Source of the DNA: Clostridia bacterium
GTDB lineage: Bacteria > Bacillota > Clostridia > Oscillospirales > Acutalibacteraceae
Length of the DNA stretch: 64,000 bases
Assembly: GCA_017410585.1 (NCBI GenBank)
Contig: JAFQQM010000037.1
Span: forward strand, 23,968-87,967
Direction of reading: 5' to 3'
The translations under genes were made by a program, and so were the position numbers. Every line of letters starts with the position of its first letter. The first letter of the stretch is position 1. Under the pieces are notes generated by a model, which was given only the letters and a program-made list of their open reading frames with translations, ran no database searches and was not told the origin of the DNA. Shown here in pieces: positions 1 to 7,700 of this stretch.

Positions 1-119
1 ACCTGAAGGGTCACCGTCTGGTTGGCGGTATGCGTGCTTCCATCTACAATGCGATGCCCACCGAAGGCGTGGAGAAGTTGGTCGACTTTATGGCCGACTT
101 TGCCAAGAAGAACGGTTAA
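1..119 (+). CDS. serC: Phosphoserine aminotransferase, C-terminal end (partial)
   Basis: Only the last 39 codons are present (reading frame from base 3, stop TAA at 117-119). The peptide contains [19 protein letters not shown], which matches the conserved C-terminal GGxRASxYNA motif of phosphoserine aminotransferase, the PLP enzyme that converts 3-phosphohydroxypyruvate to phosphoserine. serA follows after 15 bases with its own Shine-Dalgarno site, the usual serC-serA operon order. The assignment rests on this short motif plus the neighbour, which together are quite specific. Confidence 0.9.
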   Translation, partial: LKGHRLVGGMRASIYNAMPTEGVEKLVDFMADFAKKNG

Positions 120-134
120 TAGGAGAGAACGGCT

Positions 135-1298
135 ATGAATATTTTAACCCTCAACAAGATCGCCGCTTGCGGTACCGATCTGTTTGATAAAGCGAAGTAC
201 ACCGTTGGTGATGCGGTCGAAGAGCCGGTTGGCATTCTCGTCCGCTCGGCGGCGATGCACGATATGGAACTGCCGGAATCGGTGCTGGCCATCGGCCGTG
301 CCGGTGCGGGTACCAACAACATTCCGGTGGACGCTTGCGCCGAAAAGGGCATTGTCGTGTTCAATACGCCGGGTGCGAACGCCAACGCGGTGAAGGAACT
401 GGTGTTGTGCGGTCTGCTGTTGGCTTCCCGTAAGGTGGTCTCCGGTATCGAATGGGCCAAGAGCCTCAAGCCGGAAGGCGACGCGGTCGCCAAACTGGTG
501 GAAAAAGGCAAGGGTCAGTTCGTCGGCCCCGAAATTCTCGGCAAGAAACTGGGTGTCATCGGTCTGGGTGCAATCGGCGGTATGGTCGCTAACGCGGCGG
601 ATGCGCTGGGTATGCAGGTGTACGGCTACGACCCGTATATGTCGGTGCAGGCGGCATGGGGATTGAACCCCAGCATCCACCAAGTCAGCGATATGAACGA
701 GATCTTCACGACTTGCGACTACATCTCGTTGCACGTGCCGTGTCTGGACAGCACCAAGGGAATGATCAACGCCGAGACCATCGGCATGATGAAGACCGGT
801 GTCCGTATTTTGAACTTCGCCCGCGGCGAACTGGTCAATAATGCCGATATGATCGCGGCGCTGGAGACCGGAAAGGTTGCCCGCTACGTCACCGATTTCC
901 CGAATGCCGACCTGCTGGATGTGGTCGGTGTGGTGCCGTTGCCGCACCTCGGCGCCTCTACGCCGGAGAGCGAGGACAACTGCGCGGTGATGGCGTCGAA
1001 AGAACTGATCGACTACATCGAAAACGGCAACATCGTCAACTCGGTCAACTATCCGAGCGTGGCAGGTCCGCGTTCCACCGTCACCCGCGTCTGCGTGATG
1101 CACCGCAACCTGCCGGGTCTGATCTCGCAGATCTCGGGCGTGATGTCGGACAACGGTATCAACGTGGAATCGATGCTCAACCGCTCCCGCAAGGAGTACG
1201 CGTATTCGGTGCTGGACGTCGATGCGGTCGTCCCGCAGGAAGCGTTGACGGCGCTGTCGGCGATCGAAGGCGTTATCCGCGTTCGTGCCATCGTGTGA
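135..1298 (+). CDS. serA: D-3-phosphoglycerate dehydrogenase
   Basis: 387 residues. First committed step of serine synthesis: oxidation of 3-phosphoglycerate to 3-phosphohydroxypyruvate with NAD+, in the cytosol. Visible landmarks are GRAGAGTNNIPVD near residue 55, the Rossmann fold motif LGVIGLGAIGG near residue 138, the catalytic-region segment NFARGELVNN, and PLPHLGASTPESEDN with the catalytic His. The last ~75 residues (RVCVMHRNLPGLISQISGVM...) form a C-terminal ACT domain, often used for serine feedback. The start ATG is preceded by AGGAGAGA. It is 15 bases downstream of serC and ends just before a strong terminator, so the two form one transcript. The length is that of the short SerA type common in Clostridia. 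Confidence 0.97.
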   Translation: MNILTLNKIAACGTDLFDKAKYTVGDAVEEPVGILVRSAAMHDMELPESVLAIGRAGAGTNNIPVDACAEKGIVVFNTPGANANAVKELVLCGLLLASRKVVSGIEWAKSLKPEGDAVAKLVEKGKGQFVGPEILGKKLGVIGLGAIGGMVANAADALGMQVYGYDPYMSVQAAWGLNPSIHQVSDMNEIFTTCDYISLHVPCLDSTKGMINAETIGMMKTGVRILNFARGELVNNADMIAALETGKVARYVTDFPNADLLDVVGVVPLPHLGASTPESEDNCAVMASKELIDYIENGNIVNSVNYPSVAGPRSTVTRVCVMHRNLPGLISQISGVMSDNGINVESMLNRSRKEYAYSVLDVDAVVPQEALTALSAIEGVIRVRAIV

Positions 1299-1311
1299 TC
1301 GACTAACCGAT

Positions 1312-1349
1312 AAGCCTCACAAGGTCACGGCCTTGTGAGGCTTATTTTT
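1312..1349 (+). terminator. Rho-independent terminator of serCA
   Basis: A perfect 13-bp stem (1312-1324 with 1331-1343), a 6-base loop and a T-rich tail (ATTTTTG) lie 13 bases after the serA stop. It closes the serC-serA transcript. Confidence 0.93.
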
Positions 1350-1353
1350 GTTA

Positions 1354-1382
1354 TTGACAATAGTTGGTATTTGTTATAAAAT
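1354..1382 (+). promoter_or_regulatory. Sigma-A type promoter for the LRR lipoprotein
   Basis: TTGACA at 1354-1359, a 17-base spacer, and TAAAAT at 1377-1382. It sits directly after the serA terminator and about 50 bases before the start codon of the next gene. Confidence 0.85.
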
Positions 1383-1431
1383 ACCTATATATGCCGCAAA
1401 CGGATCTTGCGGAACAAGGAGGGCTCTCAAT

Positions 1432-2445
1432 ATGAAGAGATGGATCGCACTGCTTCTGTGTATGACGATGTTGCTGGGGTTGGTTGCCTGTGGCAATACC
1501 GGCAAGAACTCAAGTAGCGATTTTCAGTATGTGATCAAGGATACCGGTGTGGTGATCACCGGTTATGAAGGCAGTGCTACCAAACTGACCGTGCCGGCGA
1601 CGATCGAAGGAAAACCGGTCACCGCCATCGGTAAGGAAGCGTTTGCGTACGCATCCAAACTGAAGTCGATCACTCTGCCGGAGGGCCTGACCATTCTCGG
1701 TTCCCGTTCTTTTATGTGGTGCGAGATGCTTACCGAGATCACCCTGCCGTCCACGCTGACCACCATCGGGATCGGTGCTTTTTCGAATTGCACGGACCTG
1801 CAGACGGTCACCCTGCCGGACGGTCTCACGGCGATCGGTGACGATGCGTTCTTCTTCTGCAACAGCCTCACGGCCATCCACGTGCCGTCCTCGGTCACCT
1901 ATTTGGGTAAGCAGGCGTTCGCCTACTGTTCCAAACTGACCGACGTGACCTTGCCCTCCGGCCTGATCGAACTGTCGGAGAAACTGTTTTTTAAGTGTAC
2001 CTCGCTGACCGGCATCGCGTTGCCGACGACGCTGGTCAAGATCGGCGATCTGGCGTTCTCCGATTGCAACAAACTGGCGTCGATCACCGTACCGGCGGCG
2101 GTCGCCACCATCGGTGAAAACGCCTTTATGGATTGCCGCGATCTCAAGAGCGTGTCCTTTGTTCCGGGGGCGCTGGTGTCTCTCGGAGACAACGCCTTTG
2201 CCGGTTGCGGGAATCTGGTGCAGATCTCGTTGCCGCAGGGTCTTACCGCTATTGGTGACGGTGTTTTCTCCGGTTGTACCACTATGGCGTGGATCTACAT
2301 TCCGGATAGCGTAAAGAGTATCGGTGAGAGCGTGTTTTATCGTTGTCTCTCCGATCTGCTGCTACGCGGCAAGGCCGGCAGTTACACCGAAAATTACGCG
2401 ATGGAAAACAATCTGGATTTCGAGCCGCTTGGTGAGACAGCCTAA
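1432..2445 (+). CDS. Leucine-rich-repeat (BspA-type, LRR_5) lipoprotein
   Basis: 337 residues from ATG 1432, which has AAGGAGGG eight bases upstream; the frame is open further upstream but has no such site and would bury the signal peptide. The N-terminus (MKRWIALLLCMTMLLGLVAC) is a lipoprotein signal with lipobox LVAC, so the mature protein should be attached to the outer face of the membrane. After a short linker come about eleven tandem ~23-residue repeats of the pattern LxxITLPxxLxxIGxxAFxxCxxL, the Treponema pallidum/BspA type of LRR common in host- or surface-associated bacteria. These repeats usually mediate binding; the ligand here is unknown. It has its own promoter and is followed by a stem-loop. 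Confidence 0.9.
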   Translation: MKRWIALLLCMTMLLGLVACGNTGKNSSSDFQYVIKDTGVVITGYEGSATKLTVPATIEGKPVTAIGKEAFAYASKLKSITLPEGLTILGSRSFMWCEMLTEITLPSTLTTIGIGAFSNCTDLQTVTLPDGLTAIGDDAFFFCNSLTAIHVPSSVTYLGKQAFAYCSKLTDVTLPSGLIELSEKLFFKCTSLTGIALPTTLVKIGDLAFSDCNKLASITVPAAVATIGENAFMDCRDLKSVSFVPGALVSLGDNAFAGCGNLVQISLPQGLTAIGDGVFSGCTTMAWIYIPDSVKSIGESVFYRCLSDLLLRGKAGSYTENYAMENNLDFEPLGETA

Positions 2446-2457
2446 ATAACCAAAACC

Positions 2458-2485
2458 GATAGGCGGGAAGTATTTCCCGCCTATC
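2458..2485 (+). terminator. Stem-loop between LRR lipoprotein and trkA, no U-tract
   Basis: A perfect 12-bp stem (2458-2469 with 2474-2485) around a 4-base loop. No run of T follows; the trkA ribosome binding site starts about 8 bases later. It may end or attenuate the upstream transcript, or only stabilise its 3' end. Confidence 0.5.
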
Positions 2486-2504
2486 CTCAATAGAGGAGGA
2501 AATT

Positions 2505-3863
2505 ATGAAGATCATCATTGTCGGCTGCGGTAAGATCGGCACCACCATCCTTGCCAGTTTGGTCGCGGAGGGTCACGACGTGACCGCCATCGATGCCGAT
2601 CCGGCTATCATTGAAGAGATCACCAACATTTACGATGCCATCGGTCTGTGCGGCAACGGTGTCGATTGCGACGTGCTTGCCGAAGCGGGCGTCGAGTTGG
2701 CGGAACTGTTTGTGGCGGTCACCGGCTCGGATGAATTCAATATGCTCAGTTGTTATTTGGCGCGGAAGATGGGCGCCGGCAACACGGTGGCCCGTATCCG
2801 TAACCCCGAATACAACGATACCAGTCTGGCTTTTCTGCGCCAGCATCTGAATCTCTCGGTGGCGATCAATCCCGAGCGCCGTGCCGCTCACGAATTGCAT
2901 AACGTGCTGAAACTTCCGTCTGCGGCGAAGGTCGAGACCTTCTCGGTGCGCAACTTCGAGATGGTGCAGTTAAAACTTAAGCCGGATTCGCCGCTGGATG
3001 GAATGAGTCTCATCGAACTGCGCCAAAAATATCCGCAGAAATTCCTCGCCTGCGTGGTACAGCGCGGAGATGAGGTGGTGATTCCGAGCGGTCAGTTTGT
3101 GCTTAAAAGCGGCGATAAGGTCGGCTTCACCGCCACCCCGTCCGAGATGCTCAAACTGATGAAAAACCTTGGTTTGATGAAAAAACAGGCGCGTAACGTG
3201 ATGATCCTCGGCGCCAGCAAAACGGCCTATTATCTCGCCAAATTGCTGTTGGCGGGTGGCAGTTCGGTCAAGGTCATCGAAAAGGATGCCTCTCGTTGCG
3301 AGGCGTTTTCCGATCAATTGCCCGGTGTCGTTATGATCAACGGTGACGGCGCGCGTCAGGAATTGCTGTTGGAAGAAGGTCTCCGCACGATGGATGCCTT
3401 CGTGGCGCTGACCGGTATGGACGAGCAGAACATTCTGATGTCCTATTTTGCTTCGTCGGTAGACGTCCCGAAGGTCATCGCTAAGGTCAACCGTGACGAA
3501 TTTGCGCCGATGGCGGAAAAACTCGGTCTGGATACCTTGGTCTCTCCTCGCAAAACGGTGGCGGATATTCTGGTGCAGTATGCCCGTGCACTGGAAAATT
3601 CGATGGAAAGCAGTGTGGAGACACTGTATAAACTGATGGATGACAAGGCCGAGGCATTGGAATTTGCGGTGCATGCCGACTGCGAATTGGTGGATATCCC
3701 GCTTAAAGACCTGCGCACCAAGCCCAACACGCTGATCGCCGGTATCTTCCGTAATAAGAAGACGCTCATCCCCAGCGGTATGGATACCATTCAGGTCGGG
3801 GATAAGGTGGTCGTGCTGGCGGCCGGTCACCGCATCAATAATCTGTTGGATATTCTGGAATAA
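2505..3863 (+). CDS. trkA: Trk potassium uptake regulatory/NAD-binding subunit TrkA
   Basis: 452 residues. Cytosolic gating subunit of the Trk/Ktr K+ uptake system, which binds NAD(H)/ATP and controls the membrane subunit encoded next. Two RCK halves are visible. RCK-N1 starts with MKIIIVGCGKIGTTI (GxGxxG nucleotide motif) and has the acidic EAEGAD-like end AIDAD; it is followed by an RCK-C domain (about 140-225). The second Rossmann half begins at about 230 with VMILGASKTAYYLAKLL, where the glycine motif is degenerate, then a second RCK-C. ATG has GAGGAGGA upstream. trkH follows after 12 bases, so they are co-transcribed. Confidence 0.95.
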   Translation: MKIIIVGCGKIGTTILASLVAEGHDVTAIDADPAIIEEITNIYDAIGLCGNGVDCDVLAEAGVELAELFVAVTGSDEFNMLSCYLARKMGAGNTVARIRNPEYNDTSLAFLRQHLNLSVAINPERRAAHELHNVLKLPSAAKVETFSVRNFEMVQLKLKPDSPLDGMSLIELRQKYPQKFLACVVQRGDEVVIPSGQFVLKSGDKVGFTATPSEMLKLMKNLGLMKKQARNVMILGASKTAYYLAKLLLAGGSSVKVIEKDASRCEAFSDQLPGVVMINGDGARQELLLEEGLRTMDAFVALTGMDEQNILMSYFASSVDVPKVIAKVNRDEFAPMAEKLGLDTLVSPRKTVADILVQYARALENSMESSVETLYKLMDDKAEALEFAVHADCELVDIPLKDLRTKPNTLIAGIFRNKKTLIPSGMDTIQVGDKVVVLAAGHRINNLLDILE

Positions 3864-3875
3864 GAGGATGCCGCT

Positions 3876-5321
3876 ATGAATCATAAGACCGTATTCAACG
3901 TGGTAGGGAAGATTATTTTGGTCGAAGCCCTGCTGCTCTCCCTTCCGGCGGTGGTGTCCCTGATCTACCGCGAGGATTGTTTTTGGGCGTTTTTGACGGT
4001 CATCGCGCTGTCGGTGTTGATCGGCAGTCTGCTGACTTGGATCCCGAAGGCGAAGGACGCCGTCATCTACGCCAAGGAAGGCTTTGTGATCGTGTCGCTG
4101 GCGTGGATTTCCATGTCGCTGATCGGTGCGTTGCCGTTTTTTCTGACCGGCGAGATTCCCAACTATATCGATGCTTTTTTTGAGACGGTGAGTGGCTTTA
4201 CCACCACCGGTGCTTCCATTCTTACCGACGTGGAGTCGATGAGCCGCGGTCTGCTGTTTTGGCGCAGTGAGACCCACTGGGTCGGCGGTATGGGCGTGCT
4301 GGTGTTCGTGATGGCACTCATCCCGAACCTCTCCGAGCGTTCGATCCACGTACTTCGTGCGGAAGTACCCGGTCCGACGGTCGGCAAGTTGGTTCCCCGC
4401 ATCAAAGATACCGCCAAGATCTTGTATTCGATTTACATCGTTTTGACGGCGTTGGAGATCGTACTTCTGTTGTGCGGCGGCATGCCGCTGTTTGACAGCG
4501 TCGTGCACGCCTTCGGAACCGCCGGTACGGGTGGCTTCGGCATCAAGGCGGACAGCATAGCCGGTTATTCTCCGTATCTGCAATGGGTCGTTACGATCTT
4601 TATGCTGTTGTTCGGTGTCAACTTTAACCTGTACTACCTCATCCTCATTCGCCGTTTTCGCTCGGTATTTAAGAGCGAGGAACTGTGGGTATACATCGGC
4701 ATCGTCGTTACGGCGGTGGTGCTGGTCGGCATCAATATCTGGCCGCTGTATCAGAACGTGGCCGAAGTACTGCGGCTGTCCGCCTTTCAGGTCTCGTCCA
4801 TCCTCACCACCACCGGCTTCTCGACGGCAAACTTTAATCTCTGGCCGCCCTTCTCCAAAGCCATCTTGGTCGTGCTTATGATGATTGGCGCTTGCGCCGG
4901 TTCAACCGCCGGCGGTCTGAAGGTGGCGCGTGTAGTCTTGATGTTTAAGCAACTTCGCAACGAACTGCAACGTCTGTTGCACCCCCGTGCGATCAAGACG
5001 GTCAGTTTTGAGGGCAAACGCGCCGATACCTTGACCTTAAACGGCGTCAATATCTACTTCAGCGTCTATATGATCCTATTGGTATTGGTGATGTTGCTCT
5101 TGTCCCTTGACTCGGGTATGAGTTTTGAAGCGGACGTGACGGCCGCCATTGCCTGTTTTAACAACATCGGCCCCGGTCTGGCAGAGGTCGGTCCGCTCGG
5201 CAGTTATGCGGGGTACTCGGATCTCTCCACCTTCGTACTGTCGTTAGCGATGCTGTTGGGGCGTTTGGAGATCTTCCCGTTGCTCCTGTTCCTGTCACCC
5301 TCTACTTGGTCTAAGAAATGA
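3876..5321 (+). CDS. trkH: Trk potassium uptake membrane subunit TrkH
   Basis: 481 residues, polytopic membrane protein that forms the K+ pathway and pairs with TrkA. The four pore-loop/filter segments of the family can be seen: SGFTTTGAS (about 105), FGTAGTGGFG (about 213), LTTTGFSTANF (about 308) and FNNIGPGL (about 430). The GSTAGGLKVAR segment characteristic of TrkH lies near residue 340. The C-terminus LEIFPLLLFLSPSTWSKK is the normal family ending. It is 12 bases downstream of trkA with a weak Shine-Dalgarno (AGAGGA), and a strong terminator follows. Confidence 0.95.
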   Translation: MNHKTVFNVVGKIILVEALLLSLPAVVSLIYREDCFWAFLTVIALSVLIGSLLTWIPKAKDAVIYAKEGFVIVSLAWISMSLIGALPFFLTGEIPNYIDAFFETVSGFTTTGASILTDVESMSRGLLFWRSETHWVGGMGVLVFVMALIPNLSERSIHVLRAEVPGPTVGKLVPRIKDTAKILYSIYIVLTALEIVLLLCGGMPLFDSVVHAFGTAGTGGFGIKADSIAGYSPYLQWVVTIFMLLFGVNFNLYYLILIRRFRSVFKSEELWVYIGIVVTAVVLVGINIWPLYQNVAEVLRLSAFQVSSILTTTGFSTANFNLWPPFSKAILVVLMMIGACAGSTAGGLKVARVVLMFKQLRNELQRLLHPRAIKTVSFEGKRADTLTLNGVNIYFSVYMILLVLVMLLLSLDSGMSFEADVTAAIACFNNIGPGLAEVGPLGSYAGYSDLSTFVLSLAMLLGRLEIFPLLLFLSPSTWSKK

Positions 5322-5324
5322 TGT

Positions 5325-5361
5325 AAAAAGCGATCATACGAAACCGTATGATCGCTTTTTT
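5325..5361 (+). terminator. Terminator of trkAH
   Basis: Sixteen-base stem (5325-5340 with 5345-5360), loop AAAC, and a T-run on the right arm. It starts 4 bases after the trkH stop. Confidence 0.95.
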
Positions 5362-5382
5362 GTTTCTTTTCGTCTCCTTTTT

Positions 5383-5411
5383 GCATAGTGTGTAATGGGT
5401 GAACACTATAC
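5383..5411 (+). promoter_or_regulatory. Possible sporulation (sigma-E-like) promoter of the cotJ operon
   Basis: GCATAGT at 5383-5389 and CACTATAC at 5404-5411, 14 bases apart, resemble the sigma-E -35/-10 arrangement. There is no sigma-A box pair here. In Bacillus subtilis cotJ is sigma-E controlled, which makes this reading attractive, but the match is partial. Confidence 0.3.
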
Positions 5412-5433
5412 CTGCAGAAAGGAGTCGTTTGTT

Positions 5434-5655
5434 TTGAACCGTATGAACTATTGCGGCATGCGCAGCCGACCGCTGGTGATGCCGCGTTCCGCCCCCTGCA
5501 CCGGCTCACCGCGTCCGCCTTGTGATACGTTGCCGGTCGTGGCGGAGGTACTGCCGCAGACGCTCGGTGAGACCTACGGTGTGGAGGATGCTTTTGCCGC
5601 CGGCACGCTGTTTCCCGAGTTGAACAAACCGCTGGGAGGTGGCTGCTGTGGATAA
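5434..5655 (+). CDS. cotJA: Spore coat-associated protein CotJA
   Basis: 73 residues if translation starts at TTG 5434, which has AAAGGAG nine bases upstream. An upstream ATG at 5395 is in frame but lies in front of that site; ATG 5443 is the other option. The protein is small, Pro/Cys-rich and ends in PLGGGCCG; family landmarks are the LGETYGVEDAFAAGTLFPELNKP segment features, typical of CotJA. CotJA is needed with CotJB for placing CotJC in the inner spore coat. It overlaps cotJB by 8 bases, showing translational coupling. Confidence 0.9.
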   Translation: MNRMNYCGMRSRPLVMPRSAPCTGSPRPPCDTLPVVAEVLPQTLGETYGVEDAFAAGTLFPELNKPLGGGCCG

Positions 5656-5908
5656 AGCGACGCTTCGCCGGCGTATTGCCGCTATCGAATTTTCGGTGTG
5701 GGAACTGCATCTGTTCCTCGATACCCACAGCGATTGCGAGGAAGCCATCGACAAACGCCGCCGCCTGTTGGCCGAGCGGGAACAACTGGTGGCTATGTAC
5801 GAATCCCATTTCGGCAACTACTACGGCACCGCGATGAACGATAACGGGGACGTGTGGTCGTGGGTCGATGACCCGTGGCCGTGGGATCTGGAAGGGGGCG
5901 TTTGCTGA
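5648..5908 (+). CDS. cotJB: Spore coat protein CotJB
   Basis: 86 residues from GTG 5648, chosen because GGGAGGT (5634-5640) is 7 bases upstream; an in-frame GTG at 5639 is inside that site. The sequence has the CotJB pattern: an N-terminal helix with EFSVWELHLFLDTH, a charged middle, and the C-terminal WSWVDDPWPWDLEGG tryptophan-rich tail. It is the middle gene of cotJABC and touches cotJC (TGATG stop/start fusion). Confidence 0.93.
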   Translation: MDKATLRRRIAAIEFSVWELHLFLDTHSDCEEAIDKRRRLLAEREQLVAMYESHFGNYYGTAMNDNGDVWSWVDDPWPWDLEGGVC

Positions 5909-6510
5909 TGTGGCAATATGATAAGAAACTGCAATATCCGGTCAAGATCAAAAATCCCGACCCGCGTGCGGCGCAGATCATCATCTCGCAGTACGGCGGA
6001 CCGGATGGGGAACTGGGTGCTTCGTTGCGGTATCTGTCCCAGCGATACACCATGCCCAACGGCAAACTGAAAGGGTTGCTGACCGATATCGCCACCGAAG
6101 AACTCGGTCACCTCGAAATGATCTCGGCGATGGTCTACCAACTCACCAAGGGCCTGACCCCCGAACAGATCAAAGCCTCCGGCTTTGATAAGTATTTCAC
6201 CGATCACACCCTCGGTGTGTATCCGGTGGCGGCCAGCGGCGTGCCGTTTACCGCCGCGTATATCGCCTCAAAAGGCGATCCCATCACCGACCTGCACGAA
6301 GATCTGGCGGCGGAGCAGAAGGCGCGCACCACCTACGACAATCTGCTGCGCCTCATTGACGATCCCGATATCCGCGATCCGCTGAAATTCCTGCGTGAGC
6401 GGGAGATCGTCCACTATCAACGCTTCGGTGAAGCGTTGGAAGGCGTGGTCGACAACCTCGACTGCCGCAACGTCTACGCCTTCAACCCGTCCTATCTACC
6501 GGTGAAATAA
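5908..6510 (+). CDS. cotJC: Spore coat protein CotJC, manganese-catalase family
   Basis: 200 residues from ATG 5908; GAAGGGGG lies about 10 bases upstream within cotJB. A ferritin-like four-helix protein of the manganese catalase family, with metal-ligand motifs visible as GELGASLRYLSQRY, TEELGHLEM (E-x-x-H) and, later, EQKARTTYDNLL and REREIVHYQRFGEAL. The family removes hydrogen peroxide; CotJC is an inner coat component of Bacillus and Clostridia spores. The C-terminus (NPSYLPVK) is the usual short extension. A bidirectional terminator follows. Confidence 0.95.
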   Translation: MWQYDKKLQYPVKIKNPDPRAAQIIISQYGGPDGELGASLRYLSQRYTMPNGKLKGLLTDIATEELGHLEMISAMVYQLTKGLTPEQIKASGFDKYFTDHTLGVYPVAASGVPFTAAYIASKGDPITDLHEDLAAEQKARTTYDNLLRLIDDPDIRDPLKFLREREIVHYQRFGEALEGVVDNLDCRNVYAFNPSYLPVK

Positions 6511-6514
6511 ATCA

Positions 6515-6546
6515 AAAACTCCCGATGCATTGGCATCGGGAGTTTT
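6515..6546. terminator. Bidirectional terminator between cotJC and fprA
   Basis: Perfect 14-base stem (6515-6528 with 6533-6546), loop of 4, with A-run on the left and T-run on the right, so it can serve both convergent genes. Confidence 0.93.
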
Positions 6547-6548
6547 GC

Positions 6549-7700
6549 TTATTTCAGTTCTTCGGCCAGCGCGTCCAACTGCGCTTCAACTTCCGCATTG
6601 ACCGCGCCCTTTAACTTGACGGCGGTGGCGGCATAGGTAATACCGGCCGCGCTCTCCAGCAGTTTCTGCATTACCTTGGCGGCGGTGGGTGCCCACATAC
6701 CGTTTTCGATCAGCGCCACCGTGCGGTTTTGGTATTTCCGCTCAACGAGGTTGTCGATAAACTGCTTCATAAACGGGAAGATCTCGCCGTTGTAGGTGGT
6801 GGTTGCCAGCACCAACTTGCCGTAGCGGAACGCATCCTCCACCGCTTCGTGCATATCCTCACGCGCCAGATCGGTCACCGTCACCTTCGGACAACCCTTT
6901 TCGCGGAGTTTGTCCGCCAACAGCAAAGCGGCCTGCTTGGTACTGCCGTAGACGGAAGTATAGGCGATGACCACACCATCGCTCTCCACGCCGTAGGACG
7001 ACCAGATATTGTACAGATTGAGGTAGTAAGCGAGGTTTTCGCTTAAGACCGGACCGTGTAACGGGCAGATGGTCTGAATATCCAGCGCGGCCGCTTTTTT
7101 GAGCACCGCCTGCACCTGCGCACCGAACTTGCCGACGATACCGAAATAATAGCGGCGAGCCTCACACGCCCAGTCTTCCTCGGCGTCCAAGGCACCGAAC
7201 TTGCCGAAACCGTCGGCGGAAAACAGCACCTTGTCGGTGGCATCGTAGGTCATAATGACCTCCGGCCAATGCACCATCGGCGCGGTCAAAAACACCAGCG
7301 TATGTTTCCCCAGCGTCAGCGAACTGCCGTCGGTCACCACCGTCTTCCGCTCGGCGTAGTCGGAGCCAAAGACGTTTTTCATCATATGAAAAGCCCCCGC
7401 CGAGGCGACGACGTTCGCCTGCGGATACTTCGCCATAAAGGTGGCAATATGGGAGGAATGATCCGGTTCCATGTGCTGGATAATGAGATAATCCGGTGTT
7501 TTGCCGCCCAATTCCGCTTCCAGATTGCCGAGCCATTGCTCGCCGAAACGGCGGTCGACGGTGTCCAGCACCGCCACCTTTTCATCAAGGATGACGTAGG
7601 AGTTGTACGCCATACCGTTGGGGACGTCAAACTGTCCTTCAAACAGATCGATCTCGTGATCGTTAACACCAATGTAACGGATATCGTTGGTAATATTCAT
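6549..7700 (-). CDS. fprA: Flavodiiron protein (FprA-type A flavoprotein)
   Basis: 383 residues from ATG at 7700, with AAAGGAG 7 bases upstream (7708-7714); a longer reading frame exists but overlaps the MATE gene. The N-terminal metallo-beta-lactamase-like diiron domain shows HMEPDHSSH (H-x-E-x-D-H ligands), a downstream MVHWPEV His, FSADGFG Asp and LHGPVL His. The C-terminal flavodoxin domain carries the FMN loop YTSVYGSTKQ near residue 250. Flavodiiron proteins reduce O2 to water and/or NO to N2O and protect anaerobes. No rubredoxin extension is present, so electrons must come from a separate rubredoxin or flavoprotein. The start overlaps the stop of the MATE gene (ATGA, 7697-7700), so the two are translationally coupled. 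Confidence 0.94.
   Translation of the reverse strand: MNITNDIRYIGVNDHEIDLFEGQFDVPNGMAYNSYVILDEKVAVLDTVDRRFGEQWLGNLEAELGGKTPDYLIIQHMEPDHSSHIATFMAKYPQANVVASAGAFHMMKNVFGSDYAERKTVVTDGSSLTLGKHTLVFLTAPMVHWPEVIMTYDATDKVLFSADGFGKFGALDAEEDWACEARRYYFGIVGKFGAQVQAVLKKAAALDIQTICPLHGPVLSENLAYYLNLYNIWSSYGVESDGVVIAYTSVYGSTKQAALLLADKLREKGCPKVTVTDLAREDMHEAVEDAFRYGKLVLATTTYNGEIFPFMKQFIDNLVERKYQNRTVALIENGMWAPTAAKVMQKLLESAAGITYAATAVKLKGAVNAEVEAQLDALAEELK

Noticed and set aside
2505..3863. Defective TrkA because of a degenerate second glycine motif
   Set aside because: Degenerate second Rossmann motifs are common in fused TrkA proteins; the gene is full length with an intact partner.
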